Part shown: one piece after another, positions 1 to 5,895 of the stretch
Layout: each line of letters begins with the position of its first letter
How positions within the stretch are numbered: position 1 is the stretch's first letter
Origin: an uncultured Alphaproteobacteria bacterium
GTDB taxonomy: Bacteria > Pseudomonadota > Alphaproteobacteria > UBA7887
DNA: 6,528 nucleotides
Direction of reading: 5' to 3'
NCBI GenBank assembly: GCA_913044255.1
Contig: CAJWOI010000156.1
Coordinates: 1-6,528, forward strand
The notes under the pieces: model-generated
What the model was told of the DNA's origin: nothing
What the model saw: the letters and a program-made list of their open reading frames with translations, nothing else
The model's database searches: none
Program-made: the position numbers and the translations under genes

Positions 1-626
1 TAATTGACGTCCAGCATCGGGATTCGGTAACTCGAGAAACAAAGAAACAGCGAGCTATTGAGGCGCTTTCCCAAGTGGGCATACCGGATGCGGATGCTCG
101 GATGAAAGCTTATCCACACCAGTTTTCTGGTGGAATGCGACAACGCATTGCGATCGCAATGACTATGATCGAACAGCCAACCCTTTTAATAGCAGATGAA
201 CCAACAACGGCACTTGATGCAACTCTTGAAGTTCAAATAATTCGCGAGCTTAAAGAGTTGCAGAGTCAATATCAGTGTTCGATCCTTTTTGTATCGCATC
301 ACTTGGGTGTTGTTGCGGATCTTTGTGACTATGTCGTGGTGATGTATGCAGGCGAGATTGTTGAGCAGGGGCCGGTTCGGGATCTTTTTCATGATGTGCG
401 CCATCCCTATGCGCAGAAACTACTAGAGTGTGATCCGGCGCGAATTGTGCGCTCAACAGAGAAGTTGTTTCCCACCATTCCGGGGGACCTTCCAGATCTC
501 GGAAATTTACCCGGTGGTTGTATTTTCTCTGAACGATGTCATCGGTCGCTTAACCAGTGTGCGACGGAGTCTCCAATGTGGACGCAGGTGTCTCCCAGTC
601 ACTTTGTTTCATGCCACCTTTATTGA
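1..626 (+). CDS. ABC transporter ATP-binding protein, DppD/OppD type (5' end missing)
   Basis: This is the C-terminal 207 residues of a peptide/opine/nickel-class ABC importer ATPase. It would power uptake from the cytoplasmic face of the inner membrane, paired with the next gene. The frame is open to the left edge (first full codon at base 3), so the GTG at 75 is internal and not the start. Visible in the fragment are the ABC signature FSGGMRQR (fragment residues 41-48), Walker B LLIADEPTTALD (61-72), and the H-loop SHH with His at about 99. The C-terminal oligopeptide-transporter domain follows, with four cysteines spaced C-x5-C-x6-C-x17-C. Walker A and the Q-loop lie outside the window. 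The stop is 10 bases before the GTG of the next ATPase, so the two are surely one operon. The family call is firm, but substrate cannot be read from an ATPase. Confidence 0.95.
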   Translation, partial: IDVQHRDSVTRETKKQRAIEALSQVGIPDADARMKAYPHQFSGGMRQRIAIAMTMIEQPTLLIADEPTTALDATLEVQIIRELKELQSQYQCSILFVSHHLGVVADLCDYVVVMYAGEIVEQGPVRDLFHDVRHPYAQKLLECDPARIVRSTEKLFPTIPGDLPDLGNLPGGCIFSERCHRSLNQCATESPMWTQVSPSHFVSCHLY

Positions 627-636
627 TTGGTTTATC

Positions 637-1623
637 GTGTCAAGCTTACTCGAAGTCGATAATGTCAGCGTACGATACCGTATGCTTCCCCCTTGGCGTG
701 CAGCGATTGAGAAACGTGAACCCTATCTTCACGCGGTATGTGATGTTTCGTTTTCTATTAAAAAGGGTGAAACATTTGCCTTGGTTGGTGAATCAGGATC
801 CGGTAAGTCGACCTTAGCGCGGGCAATTATGGGAATAGAGTCTGCACACGCAGGATCAATTTGCTTTGAAGGGCATGAATTACGTGGACTTTCAAAAAAA
901 AATTATAAGACGATTCGTCGAGACATAAGTATGATGTTTCAGGATCCGGCAGGATCATTAAGTCCACGCTTAACAGTAAAGCGACTGATTACGGAACCCT
1001 TTAGCATCCATAAAATTAAAAATATCAACATTGAGGAAGAAGCAATTCGGTTATTGCAGATGGTGGGATTAGGCGAGGAATTTCTGTACCGTTATCCACA
1101 CCAACTGAGTGGCGGTCAGGCGCGTCGGGTAGGAGTTGCGCGTGCATTGGCATTATCCCCCAAGCTTCTAATCGCGGATGAACCAACTGCTGGACTAGAT
1201 GTTTCCGTGCAAGGCGAAGTATTGAATTTGCTCTTAGAGCTTCAGCAGCGTCACGGTATTTCGATACTGATTATTACCCACAACCTTAATGTAGTACTTC
1301 ATTTTTCGGACCGAATGGCAATCATGTATTTAGGTCGGTTCATTGAGCAAGGATCGTCGCGCGGGATTTTTCAGCAACCACATCATCCATATACCCAAGC
1401 ACTCTTATCGTCAAATCCCGAGCCTGATCCAGATGCGATTCGATCTCAGATCGAGCTGAAGGGAGAGGTGTCATCAAACATTGACCGACCAAGCGGTTGT
1501 GAATTTCATCCAAGGTGCCCAACTGCGAAAGACCGGTGTGGTGATGTGGTGCCCGACGAGTCTGTTGCAGAACGGGGTCATACATTCACTTGTCATTACC
1601 CAATACAAGTTAATATTCCCTGA
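637..1623 (+). CDS. ABC transporter ATP-binding protein, DppF/OppF type
   Basis: This complete 328-residue ATPase is the second nucleotide-binding subunit of the same importer. In order it carries Walker A GESGSGKST (51-59), a Q-loop MMFQDPAGSLSP with Gln102, the signature LSGGQ (157-161), Walker B LLIADEPTAGLD (177-188), the H-loop with His215, and a C-terminal oligopeptide-transporter domain. That domain has cysteines 288, 294, 301 and 319, spaced as in the partner. The frame stays open far upstream, to an ATG at 430, but that region is out-of-frame overlap with the previous gene and gives non-family sequence. GTG at 637 gives the normal start VSSLLEVDNVSV, 10 bases after the upstream stop. 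No good Shine-Dalgarno precedes it, so translation may be coupled to the first ATPase. No intrinsic terminator with a T tract is evident after the stop. Confidence 0.95.
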   Translation: MSSLLEVDNVSVRYRMLPPWRAAIEKREPYLHAVCDVSFSIKKGETFALVGESGSGKSTLARAIMGIESAHAGSICFEGHELRGLSKKNYKTIRRDISMMFQDPAGSLSPRLTVKRLITEPFSIHKIKNINIEEEAIRLLQMVGLGEEFLYRYPHQLSGGQARRVGVARALALSPKLLIADEPTAGLDVSVQGEVLNLLLELQQRHGISILIITHNLNVVLHFSDRMAIMYLGRFIEQGSSRGIFQQPHHPYTQALLSSNPEPDPDAIRSQIELKGEVSSNIDRPSGCEFHPRCPTAKDRCGDVVPDESVAERGHTFTCHYPIQVNIP

Positions 1624-1753
1624 TTTAGTAGGCGGACTTTAATCAGCAGTGGTTCGGGCGCAATGCATTCCACAATGGTTTGACCATGATTTTGTGCAGA
1701 AATCAGGACGAGAAATATGAAGTTTCTGTGCAATTTGGTAGTTAGGAGTAGGA

Positions 1754-1768
1754 TTGACAGACTGTCAA
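1754..1768. promoter_or_regulatory. perfect 15-base palindrome over the -35 box, operator candidate
   Basis: TTGACAG and its exact reverse complement CTGTCAA flank a single central A. The left arm contains the whole -35 box of the candidate promoter. A dimeric repressor bound here would block RNA polymerase. The sequence does not tell which regulator family binds, and no regulator gene lies in the window. Confidence 0.5.
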
Positions 1769-1782
1769 CGATAGCTTAGAAA
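1754..1782 (+). promoter_or_regulatory. candidate sigma70 promoter for the substrate-binding protein gene
   Basis: A perfect -35 box TTGACA (1754-1759) is followed, after 17 bases, by TAGAAA (1777-1782), which matches four of six -10 consensus bases. Transcription would begin near 1789 and give a leader of about 105 bases before the ATG at 1896. It lies in the 272-base gap between the ATPase and binding-protein genes. It would let the periplasmic subunit be made separately from, and in excess of, the membrane complex, as is usual for these importers. This rests on sequence match alone. Confidence 0.55.
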
Positions 1783-1793
1783 GATCGCTAGTA

Positions 1794-1832
1794 ATTTGAA
1801 ACTGGTTTTAGGATATCCTGTGTGTTTCAAAT
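1794..1832. repeat. 9-base inverted repeat enclosing a 10-base palindrome in the leader
   Basis: ATTTGAAAC (1794-1802) and GTTTCAAAT (1824-1832) are exact reverse complements separated by 21 bases. Inside lies the perfect palindrome AGGATATCCT (1810-1819). The two structures are not concentric: their centres differ by 1.5 bases. They sit downstream of the predicted start of transcription. They could be a second operator or an RNA hairpin in the leader. There is no T tract after it, so it is not a standard terminator. Confidence 0.4.
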
Positions 1833-1882
1833 ATGACGCGTTACTGTTAACACTCACTACTAGACACAAAGCAACCGCGAAG

Positions 1883-1888
1883 AGGAGG
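1883..1888 (+). promoter_or_regulatory. strong ribosome binding site of the substrate-binding protein gene
   Basis: A full AGGAGG lies 7 bases upstream of the ATG at 1896. It fixes the start and predicts high translation, in keeping with an abundant periplasmic binding protein. Confidence 0.85.
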
Positions 1889-1895
1889 AATCTAA

Positions 1896-3479
1896 ATGTT
1901 ACCACCAATTAGATTAACTAGAAGACAATTTATTCAAGCAGCAGGCGCGACTGGGGTGCTTTCCTTTGCCGGGCCAAATATTTCATGGGCCGCAGATGGA
2001 AAAATCTTAAAAGTTCGGGTTCGCAATGAGGCCCATTCATTTGATCCGTTGATTACAATTTCAGAGACCGACACTATCCCTATGCACGCGAGCTTCGAGC
2101 GTCTCATTGAATATAACAGTGGAGATCAATGGGGCTGGCATTTAGGAGCTGCAGAATCGATTGGGTACGATTCTCCCACCCGACTACGATTTCGCCTACG
2201 GCCCGGGATCAAATGGAGCAATGGGTATGGGGAGGTTACTGCTGAAGACTTTAAGTATTCCATTGAGCGAATAGCAGCGGAGGGGACCAGTAAAATGGAG
2301 TGGACGCAGTTGATCGAGGTCGCTGTTGAAGGCCCCCAGGATGGCGTGATTGTATTGAAAGCGCCACAGGCGAATTTATTCTCGAACACGTTGCCGCGCG
2401 ATATGGCGACCATCGTTTGCAAAGCTGCAATGGAGGACGTTGGTGGGAAATTTACGTTCGACATGCCTGCGGTCTCAGGGCCATACAAGGTCGGAGATTT
2501 TTCGCCATCCACAGGTGTGCTCATCATGGTACGCAATGAAGAGCATGTTCCATATCCAGGTGCTAGCGGTAAGGAAGGTGTCGATGAATGTTATTGGGAC
2601 GAGTTGCACTTTACCCATGTCGCGAGTCACAAAACCGCAGAACTCGCTTACTTGGCGGGAGACATCGATGCGACGGACATTGCGGAAAGTTCTATTCCAG
2701 AATTTAAGAACAACGTGCCAGAAAACACCAATCTCGTGACTGCGAACACAACGGGATTTACCTGGTTTGGAATGAACGTCGAGCATGCGCCGTTCGATGA
2801 TATCCGTGTGCGGCGAGCCATACAGGCCGCGATTGATCCCTGGGAGATTAATGAAGGCGCGTACTTTGGAGCCGCTTCCGTTGGTACTGGTGTCATCGCG
2901 CCAGGCCTTGAAGGCTATTGGGATGTTGAGAGGCCGAAACCGGATTTGGACAAGGCCAGGGCATTGTTAGCTGAAGCCGGTCTTCCAAACGGATTTGACA
3001 CGAACATCACTGTTCTCAATTCAGATGCGCAAGTGGCCGCATGCCAGATTATCCAGTCGCAATTGGCGCAGATTGGGGTCAATGTCGAAGTACTCCAGTA
3101 TGAGGGGGGTACGTTCTGGAATCTTGGTCAAGAAGTGAAGGGCGATGACTGGAAGAGCCTAGAGTTGATTTTTCAGCAATGGACTTCTTCTCCAGATCCG
3201 AATCGTGCCACGCAATGGTTTACAAGTGCTGGCGTCGGTGACTGGAACTGGGAACGTTGGGACAGCGAGGAATACACCCGCCTCAATGAAGAAGCCATGA
3301 CTTCGGTTGACGAAGAAGAACGAGATCGAATTTACCAGCGAATGATGGAAGTAATGTGGGAAGACGCTGCGTATGTGCCGATCAACCATGTGCAGATTGG
3401 CTGGCTCGTTCGGGACCACGCCAACATGAATTTTATTCCGAATGCCCGAATCCGCCCGCGTAGAATCGGGGCAGCATAA
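1896..3479 (+). CDS. ABC transporter substrate-binding protein, family 5 (peptide/opine type), Tat-exported
   Basis: This complete 527-residue solute-binding protein captures the ligand in the periplasm and delivers it to the importer. The N-terminus is a twin-arginine signal: TRRQFIQAAG with Arg9-Arg10, then a hydrophobic stretch and a likely cut after Ala32 (SWA|AD). There is no lipobox cysteine, so the mature protein should be soluble in the periplasm. Family-5 landmarks are FDPL near the mature N-terminus, RLRPGIKWSNG (about 98-108), AEDFKYSIERI just after it, APFDDIRVRRAI (about 298-309) and WTSSPDPN (from 429). Length fits the family. Family 5 includes dipeptide, oligopeptide, opine, nickel and sugar-oligomer binders, so the ligand is undetermined. 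The gene follows the ATPases after a 272-base gap with its own promoter and ends at a strong terminator. Tat export suggests folding before transport, which is not unusual in this family. Confidence 0.95.
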   Translation: MLPPIRLTRRQFIQAAGATGVLSFAGPNISWAADGKILKVRVRNEAHSFDPLITISETDTIPMHASFERLIEYNSGDQWGWHLGAAESIGYDSPTRLRFRLRPGIKWSNGYGEVTAEDFKYSIERIAAEGTSKMEWTQLIEVAVEGPQDGVIVLKAPQANLFSNTLPRDMATIVCKAAMEDVGGKFTFDMPAVSGPYKVGDFSPSTGVLIMVRNEEHVPYPGASGKEGVDECYWDELHFTHVASHKTAELAYLAGDIDATDIAESSIPEFKNNVPENTNLVTANTTGFTWFGMNVEHAPFDDIRVRRAIQAAIDPWEINEGAYFGAASVGTGVIAPGLEGYWDVERPKPDLDKARALLAEAGLPNGFDTNITVLNSDAQVAACQIIQSQLAQIGVNVEVLQYEGGTFWNLGQEVKGDDWKSLELIFQQWTSSPDPNRATQWFTSAGVGDWNWERWDSEEYTRLNEEAMTSVDEEERDRIYQRMMEVMWEDAAYVPINHVQIGWLVRDHANMNFIPNARIRPRRIGAA

Positions 3480-3500
3480 GTAGTTTGAAAACGTAGACAG

Positions 3501-3536
3501 GCCGGCTCACTTGGTTCAGTGAGCCGGCTTTGTTTT
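3501..3536 (+). terminator. rho-independent terminator after the substrate-binding protein gene
   Basis: An 11-base-pair GC-rich stem (GCCGGCTCACT with AGTGAGCCGGC, 3501-3511 and 3518-3528) closes a 6-base loop and is followed by TTTGTTTT. It lies 22 bases after the stop codon at 3479. It sits between convergent genes. On the other strand the hairpin lacks a good T run (only a short TTTT some 8 bases on), so it would stop leftward transcription of the operon ending at 3550 less well. Confidence 0.9.
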
Positions 3537-3549
3537 GGGCAGCTTGCGA

Positions 3550-4167
3550 TCAGACCGGATTTTGCTCCACCACCATTGCCGTAATGGCGCGACAAAAGTG
3601 TCCAAGATCATGAGGGAATCGTGAGGTTATGATTGGGCCGTCCACAACACAAGCCTCGTCGACCCATGTGGCGCCTGCACCTTCAACATCTGGCCGAATT
3701 ACGAAATGACCTGTTGCACGCCGTCCCTTTAGGAGCTCTGCGGTTGCAAGCACCCATGGGCCGTGACAGATTGCCGCGACAGGCCGGCCGCTCTCGGCAA
3801 TAGTTTTACAGAAATCAATGACGGCCGCTGATCTGCGAAGGTGATCTGCTGCGTAGCCACCTGGAATAACAATGGCATCGATTGATTCCGGGTCGAGATC
3901 TTCGACGATGGTGTCTGCAGCAATTGGCATTCCATGCACGCCCGTATAAACCCGACCGTCGAAACCAGGAATTTCGGCACGACCTTTCGCGGCTAACGCC
4001 AAAGACCAGAAAATCCCTTTGTATGCGGATTCATCGTATCCCGCGACAATGACTTCTGCGCCTTCTTCTTCAAGGCGAATCTTGGGGTAATGAACCTCTA
4101 TATCTTCATATAGTGGACCAACCAACAAGGCGATCCGGCGGCCAGATAATGGGAGAGATTCAGTCAT
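3550..4167 (-). CDS. DJ-1/PfpI family protein
   Basis: This 205-residue protein has the flavodoxin-like class I glutamine-amidotransferase fold of the DJ-1/PfpI family. Members include proteases, glyoxalases/deglycases, chaperones and isocyanide hydratases. Visible landmarks are GPLYEDIEVHYP with the conserved Glu21, IPGGYAADHLRR (101-112), the nucleophile elbow AICHGPWVL with Cys134 and His135, then RPDVEGAGATWVDE and ITSRFPHDLGHF. The close match to PfpI-type landmarks favours the PfpI/YhbO branch, but the reaction cannot be fixed. An in-frame ATG at 4191 would add eight residues. The ATG at 4167 is preferred because TGGAG lies 5 bases upstream, while nothing precedes the earlier one. This start overlaps the end of the NTF2-like gene by 8 bases, which suggests coupled translation. 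It is the last gene of the leftward operon. In this setting it may deal with reactive carbonyls, which is inference. Confidence 0.92.
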   Translation of the reverse strand: MTESLPLSGRRIALLVGPLYEDIEVHYPKIRLEEEGAEVIVAGYDESAYKGIFWSLALAAKGRAEIPGFDGRVYTGVHGMPIAADTIVEDLDPESIDAIVIPGGYAADHLRRSAAVIDFCKTIAESGRPVAAICHGPWVLATAELLKGRRATGHFVIRPDVEGAGATWVDEACVVDGPIITSRFPHDLGHFCRAITAMVVEQNPV

Positions 4168-4507
4168 TGGGGCTCCAAAAAGCGTGGTCATGAATGATCA
4201 AATTGTCCAACATAGTTTGAATAGAGACCCCGTGATAGTTGACTCGGGGCGAGTTAATACCGCCACTTGCAAAAGTCCATTCGAACCAGACTCGGTTATC
4301 CTGGCTTGCATAGTCGAGAAGGTCGTGTTGTGGACTCTCAAGCGACCCGAACATTTCGCCGTAATAATCGCGAATTGCCTCGCGACCCACGCGTGGTTCT
4401 TTTAGCGTCGGATCTTCCATTCTTGTGTCTTCAGCATAAAAGGCAGCCATTTCATCTGGATTATGCCGCATCCATGCAGCGAAAAATCGGTCTAGATGCT
4501 CCTTCAT
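4160..4507 (-). CDS. NTF2-like / SnoaL-like small protein
   Basis: This 115-residue protein resembles the SnoaL-like branch of the NTF2 fold, a cone-shaped alpha+beta pocket found in polyketide cyclases, isomerases, dehydratases and ring-hydroxylating dioxygenase small subunits. The pattern is an N-terminal amphipathic helix (HLDRFFAAWMRHNPDEMAAFY), then AEDTRMEDPT with a turn at Asp32-Pro33, then GREAIRDYYGEMF, then alternating beta strands ending in HDHAFW. Acidic and histidine residues could line a pocket, but no catalytic set is certain. Its ATG lies only 2 bases after the amidohydrolase stop codon, with just a weak GAAGAA upstream, so it is probably translated by coupling. Its end overlaps the DJ-1/PfpI start. 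The role is unknown: an isomerase, cyclase or binding protein acting on the same metabolite is plausible. The fold call is good, the function is not known. Confidence 0.82.
   Translation of the reverse strand: MKEHLDRFFAAWMRHNPDEMAAFYAEDTRMEDPTLKEPRVGREAIRDYYGEMFGSLESPQHDLLDYASQDNRVWFEWTFASGGINSPRVNYHGVSIQTMLDNLIIHDHAFWSPND
4173..4177 (-). promoter_or_regulatory. ribosome binding site that decides the DJ-1/PfpI gene start
   Basis: On the minus strand TGGAG sits 5 bases upstream of the ATG at 4167 and inside the end of the preceding gene. The alternative ATG at 4191 has no comparable site, so the shorter product is favoured. Confidence 0.65.
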
Positions 4508-4509
4508 AA

Positions 4510-5457
4510 CTATTCTTCGCCAAGGTAGCGCCGCGCATTTTTGTGAAGGAAGAGCTCTCTATCTTCATCTGAAAAGAAATCCGCGTGACGTCGAATCGAT
4601 TCCACGAGTTGTGGGTACATGTAAAGATGCTCAAGCCAGGGCCAATCCGTGCCATATACGATCTGGGTTGGGCCGCATCCATCCCTTAGCGCCTGAATTC
4701 TTTCACGATAATTCGGAAAGGGATACTCGTGCTCATCTTCCCACATGCTGATAAGACAGGAACAAGATACATAGATGTTGGGGTGGGCGCGGACTACTTC
4801 GTACATCAGATCAGCTTCAGGTTCGCGGGGATCCAGATAACCCATATGGTTTGTCTGCATGGGCAAATCGGGAAATGCTTCCGCCACTTTGGCGAATGCT
4901 TCCCAGACAGCCAAGGTGCTCGGTGCTGAAGGTCTGTCGGTGTCTTCAAATCCAAAAATTACTCTCCGACCTTTCTCCTGCACCATTGCATAAGCTTCCA
5001 TCAAAACGGGATCGTCAATGTTGGTTTCAAGGAAGCCGGGAAACACCTTGATACCATACGCGCCCTGATCGAGATGTCGTTCCAAAGGTGCAAGACCGTA
5101 GCGGTCTCTAGGGTCTCTTAAAGTGGTGAACCAGAGCAGCCGATCTGGGTATTTTTCGGCCCAGTGTCTGCAGTAGTCTGCCCCGCCCCAAAAAGAACCT
5201 CGATCGGCCGACACGGCGTCCATGTAATAGGGCATATCGTACCCGTCATAAGAGATTAGAAAGGCTTTTTCAACAGCCGCGTGGTCCATTTCAGCAACAA
5301 GCTGATCTCCAGTACGTTCCTGCCATGTGTAGCCGCGGCGGTAATCAAACTCGAATCCGGATTCCCTGGGGAAGGCGCGAAAAAAAAGATGCACCTCCGT
5401 GTCAATCGCAGGGACGCGGTTTTTTGGAGGTTCATGATCAATATTGATGCCGCACAT
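4510..5457 (-). CDS. amidohydrolase-2 family metal-dependent hydrolase or decarboxylase
   Basis: This 315-residue TIM-barrel protein is of the amidohydrolase-2 family, which includes ACMSD, gamma-resorcylate decarboxylase and lactonases of the LigI type. The first-strand metal motif reads IDTEVHLF, so Glu21 and His23 replace the usual HxH; an ExH pair is known in gamma-resorcylate decarboxylase. Other landmarks are GIKVFPGF on the fourth strand, TNHMGYLDP with His204, and YGTDWPW near the end with the expected metal-binding Asp271, then the usual C-terminal helix HKNARRYLG. The strand that normally carries a metal-binding His reads VIFGFED and has none. The ATG at 5457 has AAGGAG 6 bases upstream, so the start is firm. 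It lies 12 bases after the barrel-like gene and 2 before the NTF2-like gene. The likely substrate is a lactone, amide or aromatic acid; which one is open. Confidence 0.9.
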   Translation of the reverse strand: MCGINIDHEPPKNRVPAIDTEVHLFFRAFPRESGFEFDYRRGYTWQERTGDQLVAEMDHAAVEKAFLISYDGYDMPYYMDAVSADRGSFWGGADYCRHWAEKYPDRLLWFTTLRDPRDRYGLAPLERHLDQGAYGIKVFPGFLETNIDDPVLMEAYAMVQEKGRRVIFGFEDTDRPSAPSTLAVWEAFAKVAEAFPDLPMQTNHMGYLDPREPEADLMYEVVRAHPNIYVSCSCLISMWEDEHEYPFPNYRERIQALRDGCGPTQIVYGTDWPWLEHLYMYPQLVESIRRHADFFSDEDRELFLHKNARRYLGEE

Positions 5458-5463
5458 AATTAT

Positions 5464-5469
5464 CTCCTT
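5464..5469 (-). promoter_or_regulatory. ribosome binding site of the amidohydrolase gene
   Basis: AAGGAG on the minus strand lies 6 bases before the ATG at 5457 and directly after the stop codon of the preceding gene. It gives the amidohydrolase independent, probably strong, translation within the operon. Confidence 0.8.
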
Positions 5470-5793
5470 TTAAGGTAATTCCATTCCAATGTCTTCGTAA
5501 ACGCCGCTGTCCATGTCAGCGACCGCTAAAGTCCCCTCCATGATAGCCTTTTCAGAGTCTGAATCGCTGGAGCGGCTTTTTGTCCATTCGTCGAGTTGTG
5601 CGAAATCTCGAATTCTGTAAACGATCATATAAGATGAGTCTGGCGGTCCAAGTCTCCAAGTCCGGCCAATCGCCAGCACAGGCGCATCCTCCGGATGAAG
5701 TTCAACCCAACGTTTGTAGCCTCCCTCGACGACACTACGAAATGTTTCCCAGCTGACATTGGATTTTTTTCGGAAGAACTCAACGTAATACAT
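5470..5793 (-). CDS. small dimeric alpha/beta-barrel-like protein (EthD/Dabb/NIPSNAP type)
   Basis: This 107-residue protein is the first gene of the leftward operon. It opens with a beta strand MYYVEFFRK, then a helix after SWETFRSVVEGGYKRWVE, a second strand WRLGPPDSSYMIVYRI, a short helix DFAQLDEWTKS, a charged stretch and a third strand-like C-terminus. This ferredoxin-like beta-alpha-beta pattern and the length fit dimeric alpha/beta-barrel proteins such as EthD-like, NIPSNAP-like or antibiotic-biosynthesis-monooxygenase domains. No catalytic residue is certain. The ATG at 5793 has AGGA 7 bases upstream. The stop is 12 bases before the amidohydrolase start. Such proteins are often found in breakdown operons for aromatic, lactone or ether compounds, with roles from monooxygenase to product-removing isomerase. 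The exact family is tentative. Confidence 0.75.
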   Translation of the reverse strand: MYYVEFFRKKSNVSWETFRSVVEGGYKRWVELHPEDAPVLAIGRTWRLGPPDSSYMIVYRIRDFAQLDEWTKSRSSDSDSEKAIMEGTLAVADMDSGVYEDIGMELP

Positions 5794-5825
5794 GTTAATT
5801 TCCTAGTTAATTCTATTGTTGGTCA

Positions 5826-5854
5826 TTGATTTTTGAAACTAGCGGGATTATAAG
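5826..5854 (+). promoter_or_regulatory. candidate sigma70 promoter for the phosphotriesterase-family gene
   Basis: TTGATT (5826-5831, four of six) and TATAAG (5849-5854, five of six) are 17 bases apart. Transcription would begin near 5861, leaving about 35 bases before the ATG at 5896. Its -10 box shares bases 5849-5852 with the opposite-strand -10 box. Confidence 0.55.
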
Positions 5855-5875
5855 AACTGAAATTGTGGCTAACAA
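5847..5875 (-). promoter_or_regulatory. candidate sigma70 promoter for the leftward four-gene operon
   Basis: On the minus strand TTGTTA (5875-5870, four of six matches) is followed after exactly 17 bases by a perfect TATAAT (5852-5847). Transcription would start near 5840 and give a leader of about 47 bases before the ATG at 5793. The -10 box overlaps that of the rightward promoter, so the two should compete. Confidence 0.6.
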
Positions 5876-5895
5876 CAAACGATATGAGGGTAGCA

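Noticed and set aside
75..77. GTG as the start of the first ATPase
   Set aside because: The frame is open to the left edge and upstream residues continue family-like sequence, so the gene is truncated by the window.
430..636. An N-terminal extension of the second ATPase from the ATG at 430
   Set aside because: It overlaps the first ATPase out of frame and its translation does not look like any ATPase N-terminus, while GTG at 637 gives the standard start and normal length.
1671..1696. Imperfect hairpin (CACAA...TTGTG with inner ATGGT/ACCAT) after the ATPases as a terminator
   Set aside because: The stem is bulged and AT-rich, and no T run follows it.
1717..1779. A 20-residue reading frame in the gap before the binding-protein gene
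   Set aside because: No convincing ribosome site, very short, and it overlaps the palindrome and promoter.
2126..2896. Minus-strand reading frames of 82-136 codons inside the binding-protein gene
   Set aside because: They are antisense to a firmly identified gene and show no family features or ribosome sites.
5794..5812. Direct repeat GTTAATT at 5794 and 5806 in the operon leader
   Set aside because: Short and AT-rich around a ribosome site; not enough to call a regulatory repeat.
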